Assembly: GCA_016791285.1 (NCBI GenBank)
Contig: JAEUMX010000014.1
Span: forward strand, 1-8,228
Length of the DNA: 8,228 nucleotides
Reading direction: 5' to 3'
Origin: Burkholderiales bacterium
GTDB taxonomy: Bacteria; Pseudomonadota; Gammaproteobacteria; Burkholderiales; JAEUMW01
This document shows, piece by piece, positions 1-6,666 of this stretch (positions within the stretch are counted from its first letter, which is position 1; every line of letters begins with the position of its first letter). The translations under genes and the position numbers were made by a program. The notes under the pieces are model-generated. The model searched no databases, was not told the origin of the DNA, and saw only the letters and a list, made by a program, of their open reading frames with translations.

Positions 1-137
1 TGGCGCGACGCTGGGCGGATCCTGCCTTCCCCGCGGCGTTCCCGTGGTTCAACACCCAGCGCTACTGGCAGGACCGCATCCTCGAGCTGCGCGAACAGAT
101 TGCGCTCATGGACGAGCCGCCGCTGCAAGTCGCCTGA
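1..137 (+). CDS. C-terminal end of an unrecognised protein (5' end outside window)
   Basis: An open frame enters from the left edge (first full codon at 3) and ends with TGA at 135-137, giving 44 visible residues. The tail is rich in aromatic residues (…PWFNTQRYW…) and then becomes helical and charged (…DRILELREQIALM…), ending PPLQVA. Codon use is typical of the GC-rich genes nearby, so it is probably a real gene end rather than noise. I do not recognise the family; there is too little sequence to assign a function. No gene overlaps its end, and a weak hairpin lies about 45 nt downstream. Confidence 0.6.
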   Translation, partial: ARRWADPAFPAAFPWFNTQRYWQDRILELREQIALMDEPPLQVA

Positions 138-182
138 AGCAGTTCTACCTGCGCGTCGCACGGTCGGCGTGAGCACTCTTCC

Positions 183-202
183 CGACCGGGACGGTCGCCT
201 TT
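183..202 (+). terminator. Weak candidate terminator hairpin after the first gene
   Basis: CGACCG at 183-188 pairs perfectly with CGGTCG at 192-197 around a 3-nt loop, followed by CCTTTC. The stem is only 6 bp and the T-run is short, so termination of the upstream gene here is plausible but weakly supported. Confidence 0.3.
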
Positions 203-236
203 CGTCGGCATGCTGCGCTCGCACATGCTTTTCACC

Positions 237-264
237 TTGATTTATACGTCATGCGACCTATAGT
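237..264 (+). promoter_or_regulatory. Sigma70-like promoter of the peroxidase gene
   Basis: TTGATT (237-242) and TATAGT (259-264) match the -35 and -10 consensus in five of six positions each, and are separated by 16 nt. They lie in the most AT-rich stretch of this intergenic region. Transcription would start near 271 and leave a leader of roughly 90 nt before the ATG at 363. This is read from sequence only; no mapped start is available. Confidence 0.55.
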
Positions 265-271
265 AAACCTT

Positions 272-289
272 ACAAACCGTCAGGTTTGT
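272..289. promoter_or_regulatory. Palindromic operator candidate overlapping the transcription start
   Basis: ACAAACC (272-278) and GGTTTGT (283-289) are exact inverted repeats around GTCA, giving an 18-bp dyad immediately downstream of the -10 box, roughly +2 to +19. Length, symmetry and position fit an operator of a dimeric repressor such as a TetR-family protein. No regulator gene is in the window. It could also form an RNA hairpin in the leader, but there is no U-tract, so it is not a terminator. Confidence 0.5.
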
Positions 290-350
290 GCAGTAACGCT
301 CGCTTATGTCCGTCCTGTCTTGTGTCCTTCTACGAATCACTAGAACTTAC

Positions 351-355
351 GGAGA
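351..355 (+). promoter_or_regulatory. Ribosome binding site that fixes the peroxidase start
   Basis: GGAGA lies 7 nt upstream of ATG 363. The upstream in-frame ATG at 306 has no comparable site and would place 19 extra residues in front of the signal peptide, so 363 is preferred. Confidence 0.65.
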
Positions 356-362
356 CAAGTCA

Positions 363-2414
363 ATGAATAATTGCATATTTCCTCAGCATGATCTCCCCGC
401 CTCAAGGTGCGTTGGCAGAAAAACCGCAGCGATGCTCCTGGTCGCCGGTTCAGCGCTCTTGTCCGGCAGTCCTGCCGGTGCCCTCACCCCGCCACAACCC
501 TACGTGCTGGCTGCCGACGGCGTGACGCGGCTGACTCTTGAACAGGCGGGGATCTTGAAGCCGGATGGTCGTAAATGGGCGATCGTGCTCGGCAAAGCAC
601 TCTTCTGGGATCAGGCTGTGGGAAGCGACGGGCAAGGCTGCGCAAGTTGCCACTTCGTCGGCGGTGCCGACCTGCGCACGGTCAATACCTTCAGCCCCGG
701 CTTTCTCAAGCTGCCGCAGGAAGACACGAAGTTCGGCGCCATCAAAAACTTCGACGGCGAACCCTTGCCAGGTGCACTCGTCGGGCGCACGAAGTCGGGC
801 GGTTATCCGATCGATTCCGCGTATGAGCTAAAGCCGGGCGACTTCCCCATCTATTCGCTCACAGACTACAAGAACCGGAACTCTCCGATCGAGATAGCCA
901 CCGACGACGCCGTGTCCTCACAGGGCTCCTTCGACAGCACGTTCTTCAGGGTAAGGCGGTTCGGTTTCCTTCGTGACCGGTGCTCCCAAGCCTCGGGGGA
1001 TATCTTTCACGCCGGCAAGTTCGCCGCCAGACAGGTGGAACCGCGCAATACTCCGACCATCGTCAATGCCGCCTTCAATCTCTTCAACTTCTGGGATGGC
1101 CGCGCCAACCGCCAATTCAACGGCGTTGGCGTTTTCGGACTGCGGGACATCGCTGGCGATCCGAAGAAGCGGCTGATCGTGCCTGACGCCTCCGGCAACC
1201 CTTCGCTCGGACATCTCAAGGTGAATAACGCGAGCCTTGCCTCGCAGGCGGTGGGGCCCCCCTTGAGCGAAAAGGAAATGTCGTGTGAAGGTCGAACCTT
1301 CGCCGACGTGGGGAGGAAGACGCTGCTGCGCCGTCCCCTTGCGCTGCAGAAGGTTCATTCGCAGGACAGCGTGTTCGGTGCGCCGAACGCGCTCGGCGTG
1401 AATCTACGCCATGCGTCCGGCCGAGGACTCAAGGAGGAGTATCGATACCACGAGCTGATCAAGAAGGCATTCGACGGCAAGTACTGGAACCTGAACGGCC
1501 GCTTCGTCATCACCGATGCCGGGACACTGCAGCGTGCGCCGCTGCTGGGTTACACCCAGATGGAGCTCAACTTCTCCATGTACTGGGGCATCGCGATCAT
1601 GCTGTACGAGCAAACGCTGGTCTCGGACCAGAGTAGGTTCGATACATGGTTTGCGAGTTGTAACCCGCTCGTGACGAATCCCCTCGGGAACACGTCCCAA
1701 GCGGTGCCCATCGCGAACCCGGTCGTCACGTGTCGAAACCTACCCGCCGAGCCCAACGCGCCCGAGCACGGCGGCTTCACCGCGCAGGAGGCACTCGGCT
1801 TCGGGCTCTTCAACAACGGCGGCGTGGGGATCAGGAACCTTGGGAACCCTGCCTGCAATGGCTGCCACGTCGGGCCTGCCGTGTTCTCCGAGGCACAGTT
1901 CCAGGAAGGCCAGAACTTCGTTCCGGTAGAGCGGTCCCGCATCGACCTCGCGTCCCCCGCGCCCGAGTTTGCCGGGAACTGCACCCTTCCCAACGCCATC
2001 ACGCCCGACGTACCCGTCTGCGGGGGCGTGCATGACCGCGGCTTCTTCAATATCGGCACGCGACCGACGAGCTTCGACCCGGGCAATGGGGGAACCGATC
2101 CCTACGGCAACTCGCTGTCTGTGTCGCGCATGTTTCTCGCCGAGCAGGCGGGTCAGGCTGTGGTCGACCCGAGCGGGATAGGGAATCGTTGTGCTACCCC
2201 GACGCTCATCGAAGCAGGCGGCACGCCGCAATTCCCCGGCTGTCCCAGCGGAGGCCCGCTCGACAAGAGCAAAGAGCTGGAACTCGTTGATGGAACCTTC
2301 AAGACGCCTACCATCCGCAACGTCGGGCTGACGCCGCCCTATTTCCATTTCGGCGGGTACAGCAACCTGCGCGATGTCGTGCGCTTCTACGCGCGGGGGG
2401 AGCAGGAGAGATAA
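363..2414 (+). CDS. Di-haem cytochrome c peroxidase / MauG family protein, N-terminal part of a frameshifted gene
   Basis: This encodes 683 residues before a stop. Residues 1-40 look like a Sec signal peptide (basic RK at 19-20, hydrophobic core, cleavage after AGA), so the mature protein should be periplasmic. The first haem site is CASCH at residues 93-97, after the family-typical LGKALFWDQAVGSDG. An FWDGRAN block follows near 245, and the second haem site is CNGCH at 498-502. The conserved PPYFHFGGYSNL…VVRFYARG block lies at the end. Known members reduce H2O2 with electrons from small cytochromes or, as in MauG, oxidise protein substrates; which applies here is not visible. The frame breaks in the G run at 2395-2400, so the family C-terminus is read in another frame up to 2829; the intended product is about 821 residues. 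The gene stands alone between its own promoter and terminator. Confidence 0.85.
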   Translation: MNNCIFPQHDLPASRCVGRKTAAMLLVAGSALLSGSPAGALTPPQPYVLAADGVTRLTLEQAGILKPDGRKWAIVLGKALFWDQAVGSDGQGCASCHFVGGADLRTVNTFSPGFLKLPQEDTKFGAIKNFDGEPLPGALVGRTKSGGYPIDSAYELKPGDFPIYSLTDYKNRNSPIEIATDDAVSSQGSFDSTFFRVRRFGFLRDRCSQASGDIFHAGKFAARQVEPRNTPTIVNAAFNLFNFWDGRANRQFNGVGVFGLRDIAGDPKKRLIVPDASGNPSLGHLKVNNASLASQAVGPPLSEKEMSCEGRTFADVGRKTLLRRPLALQKVHSQDSVFGAPNALGVNLRHASGRGLKEEYRYHELIKKAFDGKYWNLNGRFVITDAGTLQRAPLLGYTQMELNFSMYWGIAIMLYEQTLVSDQSRFDTWFASCNPLVTNPLGNTSQAVPIANPVVTCRNLPAEPNAPEHGGFTAQEALGFGLFNNGGVGIRNLGNPACNGCHVGPAVFSEAQFQEGQNFVPVERSRIDLASPAPEFAGNCTLPNAITPDVPVCGGVHDRGFFNIGTRPTSFDPGNGGTDPYGNSLSVSRMFLAEQAGQAVVDPSGIGNRCATPTLIEAGGTPQFPGCPSGGPLDKSKELELVDGTFKTPTIRNVGLTPPYFHFGGYSNLRDVVRFYARGEQER

Positions 2415-2829
2415 GAGCCTGATCTCCGGCAGCTACACCGGGGATACCTCCGGCACGGGACCGCTCGGCAAGAGCACGTTCCCCGTGGCACCACCGACGT
2501 TCGGGATCAACGTCGATTTCTTCATCAGGGACATCAAGTCGACCGACGAGCAGATCGACGCGATCGTCGCCTTCATGCTGACGCTCACAGACCGGCGGGT
2601 GCAGTGCGACAGTGCGCCGTTCGACCATCCTTCCCTCTTTGTGGCAAGCGCCCCGCGCAAGACGGACGTCAACAAGGATGGCCGGGCCGATGACAACTTT
2701 TTCGAGATGCCCGAAGTCGGCGCATCGGGATACGACGCAGGTTCTGGTTTCTGCGTGCCCAACAAAGGCGACCTTTTCGCACCGGGCATGCAGGCTCGCT
2801 CGGGAGGTCCTCGCGTACCCCTCGATTAG
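2401..2829 (+). pseudogene. C-terminal remainder of the cytochrome c peroxidase, out of frame with its N-terminal part
   Basis: These ~142 codons continue the peroxidase in the +1 frame. Family-typical blocks are DTSGTGPLG just after the break, then an EQIDAIVAFMLTLTDRRVQCD segment and FDHPSLFVAS. This is the usual end of long di-haem peroxidases of this type. Codons from 2665 spell DVNKDGRADD, which resembles a calcium-binding loop (D1, N3, D5, G6), though loop position 12 is Phe rather than Glu/Asp. Removing one G from the six at 2395-2400, or adding two, joins the frames as RGS or RGGS. No ribosome binding site suits an independent start; the in-frame ATG at 2374 overlaps the upstream frame and encodes a run of unrelated residues. 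The break may be a real mutation or a sequencing error in the G run. Confidence 0.8.
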
Positions 2830-2854
2830 TTCGATTGCGCGGAATTCCACGAAT

Positions 2855-2885
2855 GGCCCCCGGCAAAACCGGGGGCCTTATCTTT
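2855..2885 (+). terminator. Strong intrinsic terminator after the peroxidase gene
   Basis: GGCCCCCGG (2855-2863) pairs exactly with CCGGGGGCC (2869-2877) around a CAAAA loop, followed by the T-rich TTATCTTT. A nine-base-pair GC stem with a T-rich tail 26 nt after the TAG is a clear rho-independent terminator. Confidence 0.85.
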
Positions 2886-3014
2886 CCGTTCCGGATGTAC
2901 CGGGCGGGGGCGCATCGTCTCTGCGGCGACGCAGCACGACAATCGCTTGAAACGTCGCCACGACAGGCGCACGATTTTTCTTCCGGCTGTTCCGTAATCG
3001 TCGCCAGAACCGAT

Positions 3015-3021
3015 AAGGAGG
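3015..3021 (+). promoter_or_regulatory. Consensus Shine-Dalgarno that fixes the DUF2189 gene start
   Basis: AAGGAGG sits 5 nt upstream of ATG 3027. The frame is open further upstream, back to 2835, but that part overlaps the terminator and lacks family similarity, so 3027 is the start. Confidence 0.8.
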
Positions 3022-3026
3022 AGAAA

Positions 3027-3833
3027 ATGGACACCTCGATTTCCGGTTTCGAACGCACGGCAGCACTTCCCGACGTGGCGCACGTCAAGGCGTCGCGTCC
3101 CTTCGTGTGGCTCAAGCGGGGTTTGCAGGATCTGGCTGCCCATCCAGGCCCCAGCCTGGCGCATGGACTCACGCTGGTGGTTCTCGGTAACGTGATCCTG
3201 GTGTTGTGCAGCACGCACGTCGCGCTGGTTGCCGCCGCCGTGTCCGGCTTCCTGCTGGTGGGCCCGTTGTTCGCCGCGGCGTTCTACGAGCTGTCCCGAC
3301 TGCGCCACTCCGGTGAGCCGGTCTCGTTCGACGCCTCGCTCGAAGGCGCCGTGCGCAAAGGCCGGTCGCTCCTGTCGCTGGGCCTCGTCCTCGCCGTGCT
3401 GGTGATCGCTTGGGTGTGGTTATCTGGCATGCTCTTCGAGCGCGCGTTCGGCGGCCATCTCCCGTCCGTTGCCGACAGCGCGTACCAGGCCCTGTCCGAC
3501 GGCAACTACGGCACGTTCTTCCTCACTTACATGCTGACGGGAGCAGTGTTCGCGTTGGTGGCCTTCCTGATCTCGGCAGTGGCAGCGCCGATGATCTTCG
3601 ACGGCCGGGCCGACACGAAAACGGCGGTCACGATGAGCATCAGGACCGTGCTCGCGAATCCCGGAGCCATGGCGCTCTGGGCCGCGATCATCGCCGGGCT
3701 CACGGCAATCGGATTCGCGACGTTCATGCTCGGGCTCGTGGTCATCCTGCCGCTCTTGGGACACGCGACCTGGCACGCGTACCGCGATCTGGTCCACGGC
3801 AGCTACACGCCGTGGGACGAGGAGGACCTCTGA
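3027..3833 (+). CDS. DUF2189 family integral membrane protein
   Basis: This is a 268-residue protein with about five hydrophobic segments (approximately residues 44-62, 64-88, 113-136, 163-190 and 214-245), so it belongs in the cytoplasmic membrane. Features of the DUF2189 family are the N-terminal SRPFVWLKRGLQDLAAHPGP segment, the GPLFAAAFYELSRL stretch after helix two, and the C-terminal block NPGAMALWAA…LPLLGHATWHAYRDLV, which is almost canonical. No catalytic motif is visible, and the family's biochemical role is unknown. It has a perfect Shine-Dalgarno and no close operon partner: the peroxidase terminator lies upstream and a long hairpin downstream. A possible -35 (TTGAAA at 2947-2952) has only a poor -10 match after it, so I do not assign a promoter. 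Length is normal and the gene looks intact. Confidence 0.85.
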   Translation: MDTSISGFERTAALPDVAHVKASRPFVWLKRGLQDLAAHPGPSLAHGLTLVVLGNVILVLCSTHVALVAAAVSGFLLVGPLFAAAFYELSRLRHSGEPVSFDASLEGAVRKGRSLLSLGLVLAVLVIAWVWLSGMLFERAFGGHLPSVADSAYQALSDGNYGTFFLTYMLTGAVFALVAFLISAVAAPMIFDGRADTKTAVTMSIRTVLANPGAMALWAAIIAGLTAIGFATFMLGLVVILPLLGHATWHAYRDLVHGSYTPWDEEDL

Positions 3834-3851
3834 ACTACCACTTCTGACGTC

Positions 3852-3881
3852 GGCACCCGGGATCGACCGAAACCGGGTGCC
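3852..3881 (+). terminator. Hairpin after the DUF2189 gene, possible terminator without a T-run
   Basis: GGCACCCGG (3852-3860) pairs exactly with CCGGGTGCC (3873-3881) around a 12-nt loop. It lies 18 nt after the TGA. There is no U-tract after the stem, so it is either a weak or factor-assisted terminator or an mRNA 3'-stabilising hairpin. Confidence 0.5.
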
Positions 3882-4036
3882 CGCTCGCTCAATCCGCTCT
3901 AGCAGTTCGTCAAGCCTCGCATTGCATCCTGCCGATTCTCGCTTATCGGGCGATGGCCGTGCCCGCTGGATTTTCCGACGCGACAGGTAATGGGCGCCCG
4001 TCCGCCGGATCAACATTTCTTTGAGGACTCGCACCC

Positions 4037-4387
4037 ATGTACGTCATGCGCGAAGTGAGTCCCGATGCGCTCTGGTCGCGGAACGAGAAGTACCTGAAGG
4101 TGGGCTTCTGGGGCCTCAACCTCGGGCTCGCCCTGCAGGTCGTCCTCAGCCTGTTCCCGGGCGGCCTGCTGCAGGTTTGGGACGTATTGCAGAACGGTTA
4201 CTGGCATGCGCGCTCGATCGACTACCTCGGCGGCGAACTGCCGCGGCTGATCGAGTGGTTGCGCATCGTAGGCGACATGGTATTCATCTTCGCGGGCGTG
4301 TTGCCCATCGCGATTGCCCTGCTCCTGTCCTATCTCGGGTTCCAGCGCGGTCACGCGGTGCGCACGGAGCAGCGACTGGCGCACTGA
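4037..4387 (+). CDS. Orphan C-terminal segment of a NorB/qNOR-type nitric oxide reductase subunit
   Basis: This 116-residue membrane protein has two hydrophobic helices (about residues 22-46 and 79-101). The stretch KVGFWGLNLGLALQVVLSLF, then PGGLLQ, GYWHARS and WLRIVGD, matches the last two helices of NorB/NorZ, the haem-copper-type quinol nitric oxide reductases. The full subunit has 12-14 helices; the haem b, haem b3 and FeB histidine ligands sit in the missing part, so this product alone cannot reduce NO. A stop codon (TGA 4022-4024) lies in frame just upstream, and I see no further NOR sequence between 3834 and 4036. GAGGA at 4023-4027, 9 nt before the ATG, could support translation. It is either a remnant of a deleted norB or a small standalone gene derived from one. 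It converges on cysK with 22 nt between stops. Confidence 0.65.
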   Translation: MYVMREVSPDALWSRNEKYLKVGFWGLNLGLALQVVLSLFPGGLLQVWDVLQNGYWHARSIDYLGGELPRLIEWLRIVGDMVFIFAGVLPIAIALLLSYLGFQRGHAVRTEQRLAH

Positions 4388-4389
4388 TC

Positions 4390-4404
4390 CGCGGGCGCGC
4401 CGCG
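4390..4404. terminator. Short GC hairpin between convergent genes
   Basis: CGCGG (4390-4394) pairs with CCGCG (4400-4404) around a 5-nt loop in the 22-nt gap between the NOR fragment and cysK. It has no T-run, so a shared terminator role is only a guess. Confidence 0.2.
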
Positions 4405-4409
4405 CTCGT

Positions 4410-5342
4410 TCAGTCCGCCAGATTCGCGAAGAGCGGCGTGCTGAGATAGCGTTCGCCGAACGACGGGATGATGACGACGACGAGCTTCCCGCCGTTCTCC
4501 GCGCGTCGCGCGACTTCGAGCCCCGCCCACATCGCGGCGCCCGACGAGATGCCGACGAGCAATCCTTCCTCGCGGGCCATTCGGCGCGCGAGATCGAAGG
4601 CGTGGTCGTTCTTCACGCGGATGATCTCGTCGTAGATCTCGGTGTTCAGAACTTCCGGCACGAAGCCCGCGCCGATACCCTGGATCGGATGTGATCCCGC
4701 TGCACCGCCCGAGAGCACGGGTGACGCGTCCGGCTCGACGGCCACACAGCGAAACGAGGGCTTGCGCGCCTTGATGACTTCGCCGACACCGGTGATGGTG
4801 CCGCCGGTGCCGATACCCGAGATCAGAATGTCCGCCTTGCCGTCGGTATCGCGCCAGATCTCTTCGGCCGTGGCGCGTCGGTGTACTTCCGGATTCGCGG
4901 GGTTGCGAAACTGCTGCGGGATGAAATAGCGGGCATCGGCGGCGGCCATCTCCTCCGCCTTGCGGATGGCGCCGGGCATACGCTCGGCGCCCGGTGTCAG
5001 CACCAGCTCGGCACCATACGCGCGCAACAGCATGCGCCGCTCGCGGCTCATCGTGTCGGGCATCACCAGCGTGCAGCGGTAGCCCCGCGCCGCGCACACC
5101 ATCGCAAGCGCGATGCCGGTGTTGCCGCTGGTGGGCTCGAGGATGATGGTATCGGTCTTGATCTTGCCCTCTCGCTCGGCGGCTTCGATCATCGACAATC
5201 CGATGCGGTCCTTCACGCTGTGCGCCGGGTTCTGGAATTCGAGCTTGGCGACCACTTCCGCCGCGCACCCTTGTGCGAGGCGGTTGATGCGCACGAGCGG
5301 CGTGTTGCCGATCAGATCCGTCACGTCGTTTGCGATGTTCAT
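4410..5342 (-). CDS. cysK: Cysteine synthase A (O-acetylserine sulfhydrylase)
   Basis: This 310-residue PLP enzyme makes L-cysteine from O-acetylserine and sulfide in the cytoplasm, the last step of assimilatory sulfur metabolism. The PLP lysine is K44 in [11 protein letters not shown], the substrate loop TSGNTG is at 71-76, and the glycine-rich phosphate-binding loop GIGTGGT is at 176-182. Further cysK hallmarks are [14 protein letters not shown] and GISSGAA near the C-terminus, and the ending [10 protein letters not shown]. Length is normal for CysK; it lacks the C-terminal regulatory extension of cystathionine beta-synthases. A good Shine-Dalgarno (GGAGG, complement of 5349-5353) lies just upstream of the ATG. 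It follows the aminotransferase stop by 24 nt in the same direction, so the two are probably cotranscribed. CysM or another paralogue is possible but less likely given the motifs. Confidence 0.93.
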   Translation of the reverse strand: MNIANDVTDLIGNTPLVRINRLAQGCAAEVVAKLEFQNPAHSVKDRIGLSMIEAAEREGKIKTDTIILEPTSGNTGIALAMVCAARGYRCTLVMPDTMSRERRMLLRAYGAELVLTPGAERMPGAIRKAEEMAAADARYFIPQQFRNPANPEVHRRATAEEIWRDTDGKADILISGIGTGGTITGVGEVIKARKPSFRCVAVEPDASPVLSGGAAGSHPIQGIGAGFVPEVLNTEIYDEIIRVKNDHAFDLARRMAREEGLLVGISSGAAMWAGLEVARRAENGGKLVVVIIPSFGERYLSTPLFANLAD

Positions 5343-5366
5343 GCTCTTCCTCCCTGTTGAAGTTCC

Positions 5367-6524
5367 TTAGAGTGCGGCCAGCCGTTCGGCCGCGCGCGCC
5401 AGTGTATCGTCCGATTTGGCGAAGCAGAAACGCAGCACCCGCCGGTCCTCGCCATTCGGATGGAATGCCGAGACCGGGATCGACGCGACACCGATCTCGC
5501 GTGTCAGCCGCTCGGCGAGCGCCTTGTCGCTTTCGTCCGAGAGTCTGCCATAGCCCGCGAGCTGGAAATAGGTGCCGCGGCAAGGCAGCAGATCGAAACG
5601 CGAACCGGCCAGCGCGCGCCGGAAGAAATCGCGCTTCGCTTGGTAGAACCGCGCGAGCTCCGCGTACCAGTCCTTGTTCCGCATGAAATCGGCGAGTGCC
5701 AGCTGCGATGGCGTGTGCACGCAGAAGGTGACGAACTGATGCGCCTTGCGGAACTCGCTCATGAGCGCGCGCGGCGCGAGGCAGTAGGCGATCTTCCACC
5801 CGGTGACGTGATAGGTCTTGCCGAAGCTCGACACGACGAAACTGCGTTCCGCCAACCCCGGATAGCGCGCCACGCTCTCGTGGCGTTCGCCGTCGAACAC
5901 CATGTGCTCGTACACCTCGTCGCTCGCCACGAGAATGTCGGTGTCGCGGACGATCGCTTCCAGGTGGTTGAGATCCTGCGGGCAGAGGGTGCTGCCGCTC
6001 GGGTTGTGCGGCGAGTTGATCACGATCATCCGCGTGCGCGGGCTCACGAGCGCGCGCACCGCCGCCCAGTCCGGACGGTAATCGGGATGCGAGAGGCGCG
6101 CGTACACGGGCGTGCCGCCGTTCAGCAGGATCGACGGCGCGTAGCTGTCGTACACCGGCTCGAACACGATCACTTCGTCCCCCGGTCGCACGGCACACGC
6201 GATCGCGGTGAAGATCGCCTGCGTCGCACCGGCGGTGACCGTGATCTCGCTTTCCACGTCGTAGCTCGCGCCGTACAGCATCGCGGCCTTCTCCGCGATC
6301 GCCTCGCGCAGCGGCAGCGCCCCGGCCATGGGCGCGTACTGGTTGTGACCGGCATTCATGTGCTTCGTGACCGCGTCGAGCAGAGGCTGCGGCGCCGCGA
6401 ACTCGGGGAAACCCTGGGAGAGGTTGAGCGCGCCGGTCTCCTGCGCAAGGCGCGACATCACCGTGAAGATGGTGGTGCCGACGTGGGGGAGGCGGGAGTC
6501 GAAGGCGGCGAAGTGGTGGTTCAT
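5367..6524 (-). CDS. ybdL: PLP-dependent methionine aminotransferase (YbdL type)
   Basis: This 385-residue class I fold-type I aminotransferase closely follows E. coli YbdL (386 residues) along its whole length. Shared blocks include LPHVGTTIFTVMS (12-24), NLSQGFPEF (34-42), NQYAPMAGA (61-69), ITVTAGATQA (94-103), DSYAPSILLNGG (126-137) and SSFGKTYHVTGWK (232-244). The Schiff-base lysine is K236; N174 (in NSPHNPSG), D202 and Y205 (in SDEVYEH) are the expected cofactor contacts, and R365 should bind the substrate carboxylate. YbdL prefers methionine and aromatic amino acids as amino donors; a kynurenine or glutamine aminotransferase role is an alternative. The start aligns with YbdL, but I see no Shine-Dalgarno, and a REP palindrome begins 13 nt upstream. 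It is probably the first gene of an operon with cysK. Confidence 0.88.
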   Translation of the reverse strand: MNHHFAAFDSRLPHVGTTIFTVMSRLAQETGALNLSQGFPEFAAPQPLLDAVTKHMNAGHNQYAPMAGALPLREAIAEKAAMLYGASYDVESEITVTAGATQAIFTAIACAVRPGDEVIVFEPVYDSYAPSILLNGGTPVYARLSHPDYRPDWAAVRALVSPRTRMIVINSPHNPSGSTLCPQDLNHLEAIVRDTDILVASDEVYEHMVFDGERHESVARYPGLAERSFVVSSFGKTYHVTGWKIAYCLAPRALMSEFRKAHQFVTFCVHTPSQLALADFMRNKDWYAELARFYQAKRDFFRRALAGSRFDLLPCRGTYFQLAGYGRLSDESDKALAERLTREIGVASIPVSAFHPNGEDRRVLRFCFAKSDDTLARAAERLAAL

Positions 6525-6537
6525 GTGGAATTGGGGC

Positions 6538-6567
6538 GTTGGAGTTCGTGACCTCGTCCCAACCTAC
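6538..6567 (-). repeat. REP palindrome a, minus orientation, upstream of the RAYT gene
   Basis: Read on the minus strand, it starts with the GTAG head (complement of 6564-6567), then GTTGGG…, a central GAGGTCACGA, and returns as …CTCCAAC. The outer five base pairs of the stem match; the inner ones have mismatches. It differs from REP c by four of about 31 positions. It is head-to-head with REP b, 9 nt apart. Confidence 0.75.
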
Positions 6568-6576
6568 CACAGAGGC

Positions 6577-6609
6577 GTAGCTTGGGGTGAACGCACGTGA
6601 ACCTCAACA
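6577..6609 (+). repeat. REP palindrome b, plus orientation, upstream of the RAYT gene
   Basis: GTAG (6577-6580) is followed by TTGGGGT (6582-6588), an inner GAACGCACGTGA, and ACCTCAA (6601-6607). The stem pairs at six of seven positions. It is 30/33 identical to REP d on the other side of the transposase gene and shares that element's centre, which differs from the centre of REPs a and c. Confidence 0.8.
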
Positions 6610-6666
6610 TCCGTGTGAACAGACGCCAGCGACCCCTGGCACCCCTTGTTCCGCTATGCTTACCGA

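Noticed and set aside
306..362. Alternative upstream ATG for the peroxidase
   Set aside because: It has no ribosome binding site and adds residues before the signal peptide; the ATG at 363 has GGAGA at a good distance.
2395..2400. Programmed -1 ribosomal frameshift at the G run
   Set aside because: The downstream part is in the +1 (or -2) frame, so a -1 slip would not reach it; there is no evident stimulatory structure.
2947..2975. Promoter for the DUF2189 gene (TTGAAA at 2947-2952)
   Set aside because: The best -10 at proper spacing, CACGAT, matches only three of six positions; support is too weak to call.
5460..6551. A 363-codon plus-strand open frame
   Set aside because: It lies antisense to the well-supported aminotransferase, is dominated by Arg/Ala/Val/His, and has no recognisable motif.
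4351..6570. A 739-codon minus-strand open frame
   Set aside because: It is a shadow of the aminotransferase and cysK genes in another frame: very rich in Arg, Ala and Gly, with no domain, while the true genes match YbdL and CysK residue by residue.
6637..6651. Sigma54-like promoter (TGGCAC…TTG) before the RAYT gene
   Set aside because: The second element is two bases too close and lacks the invariant GC at the right distance.
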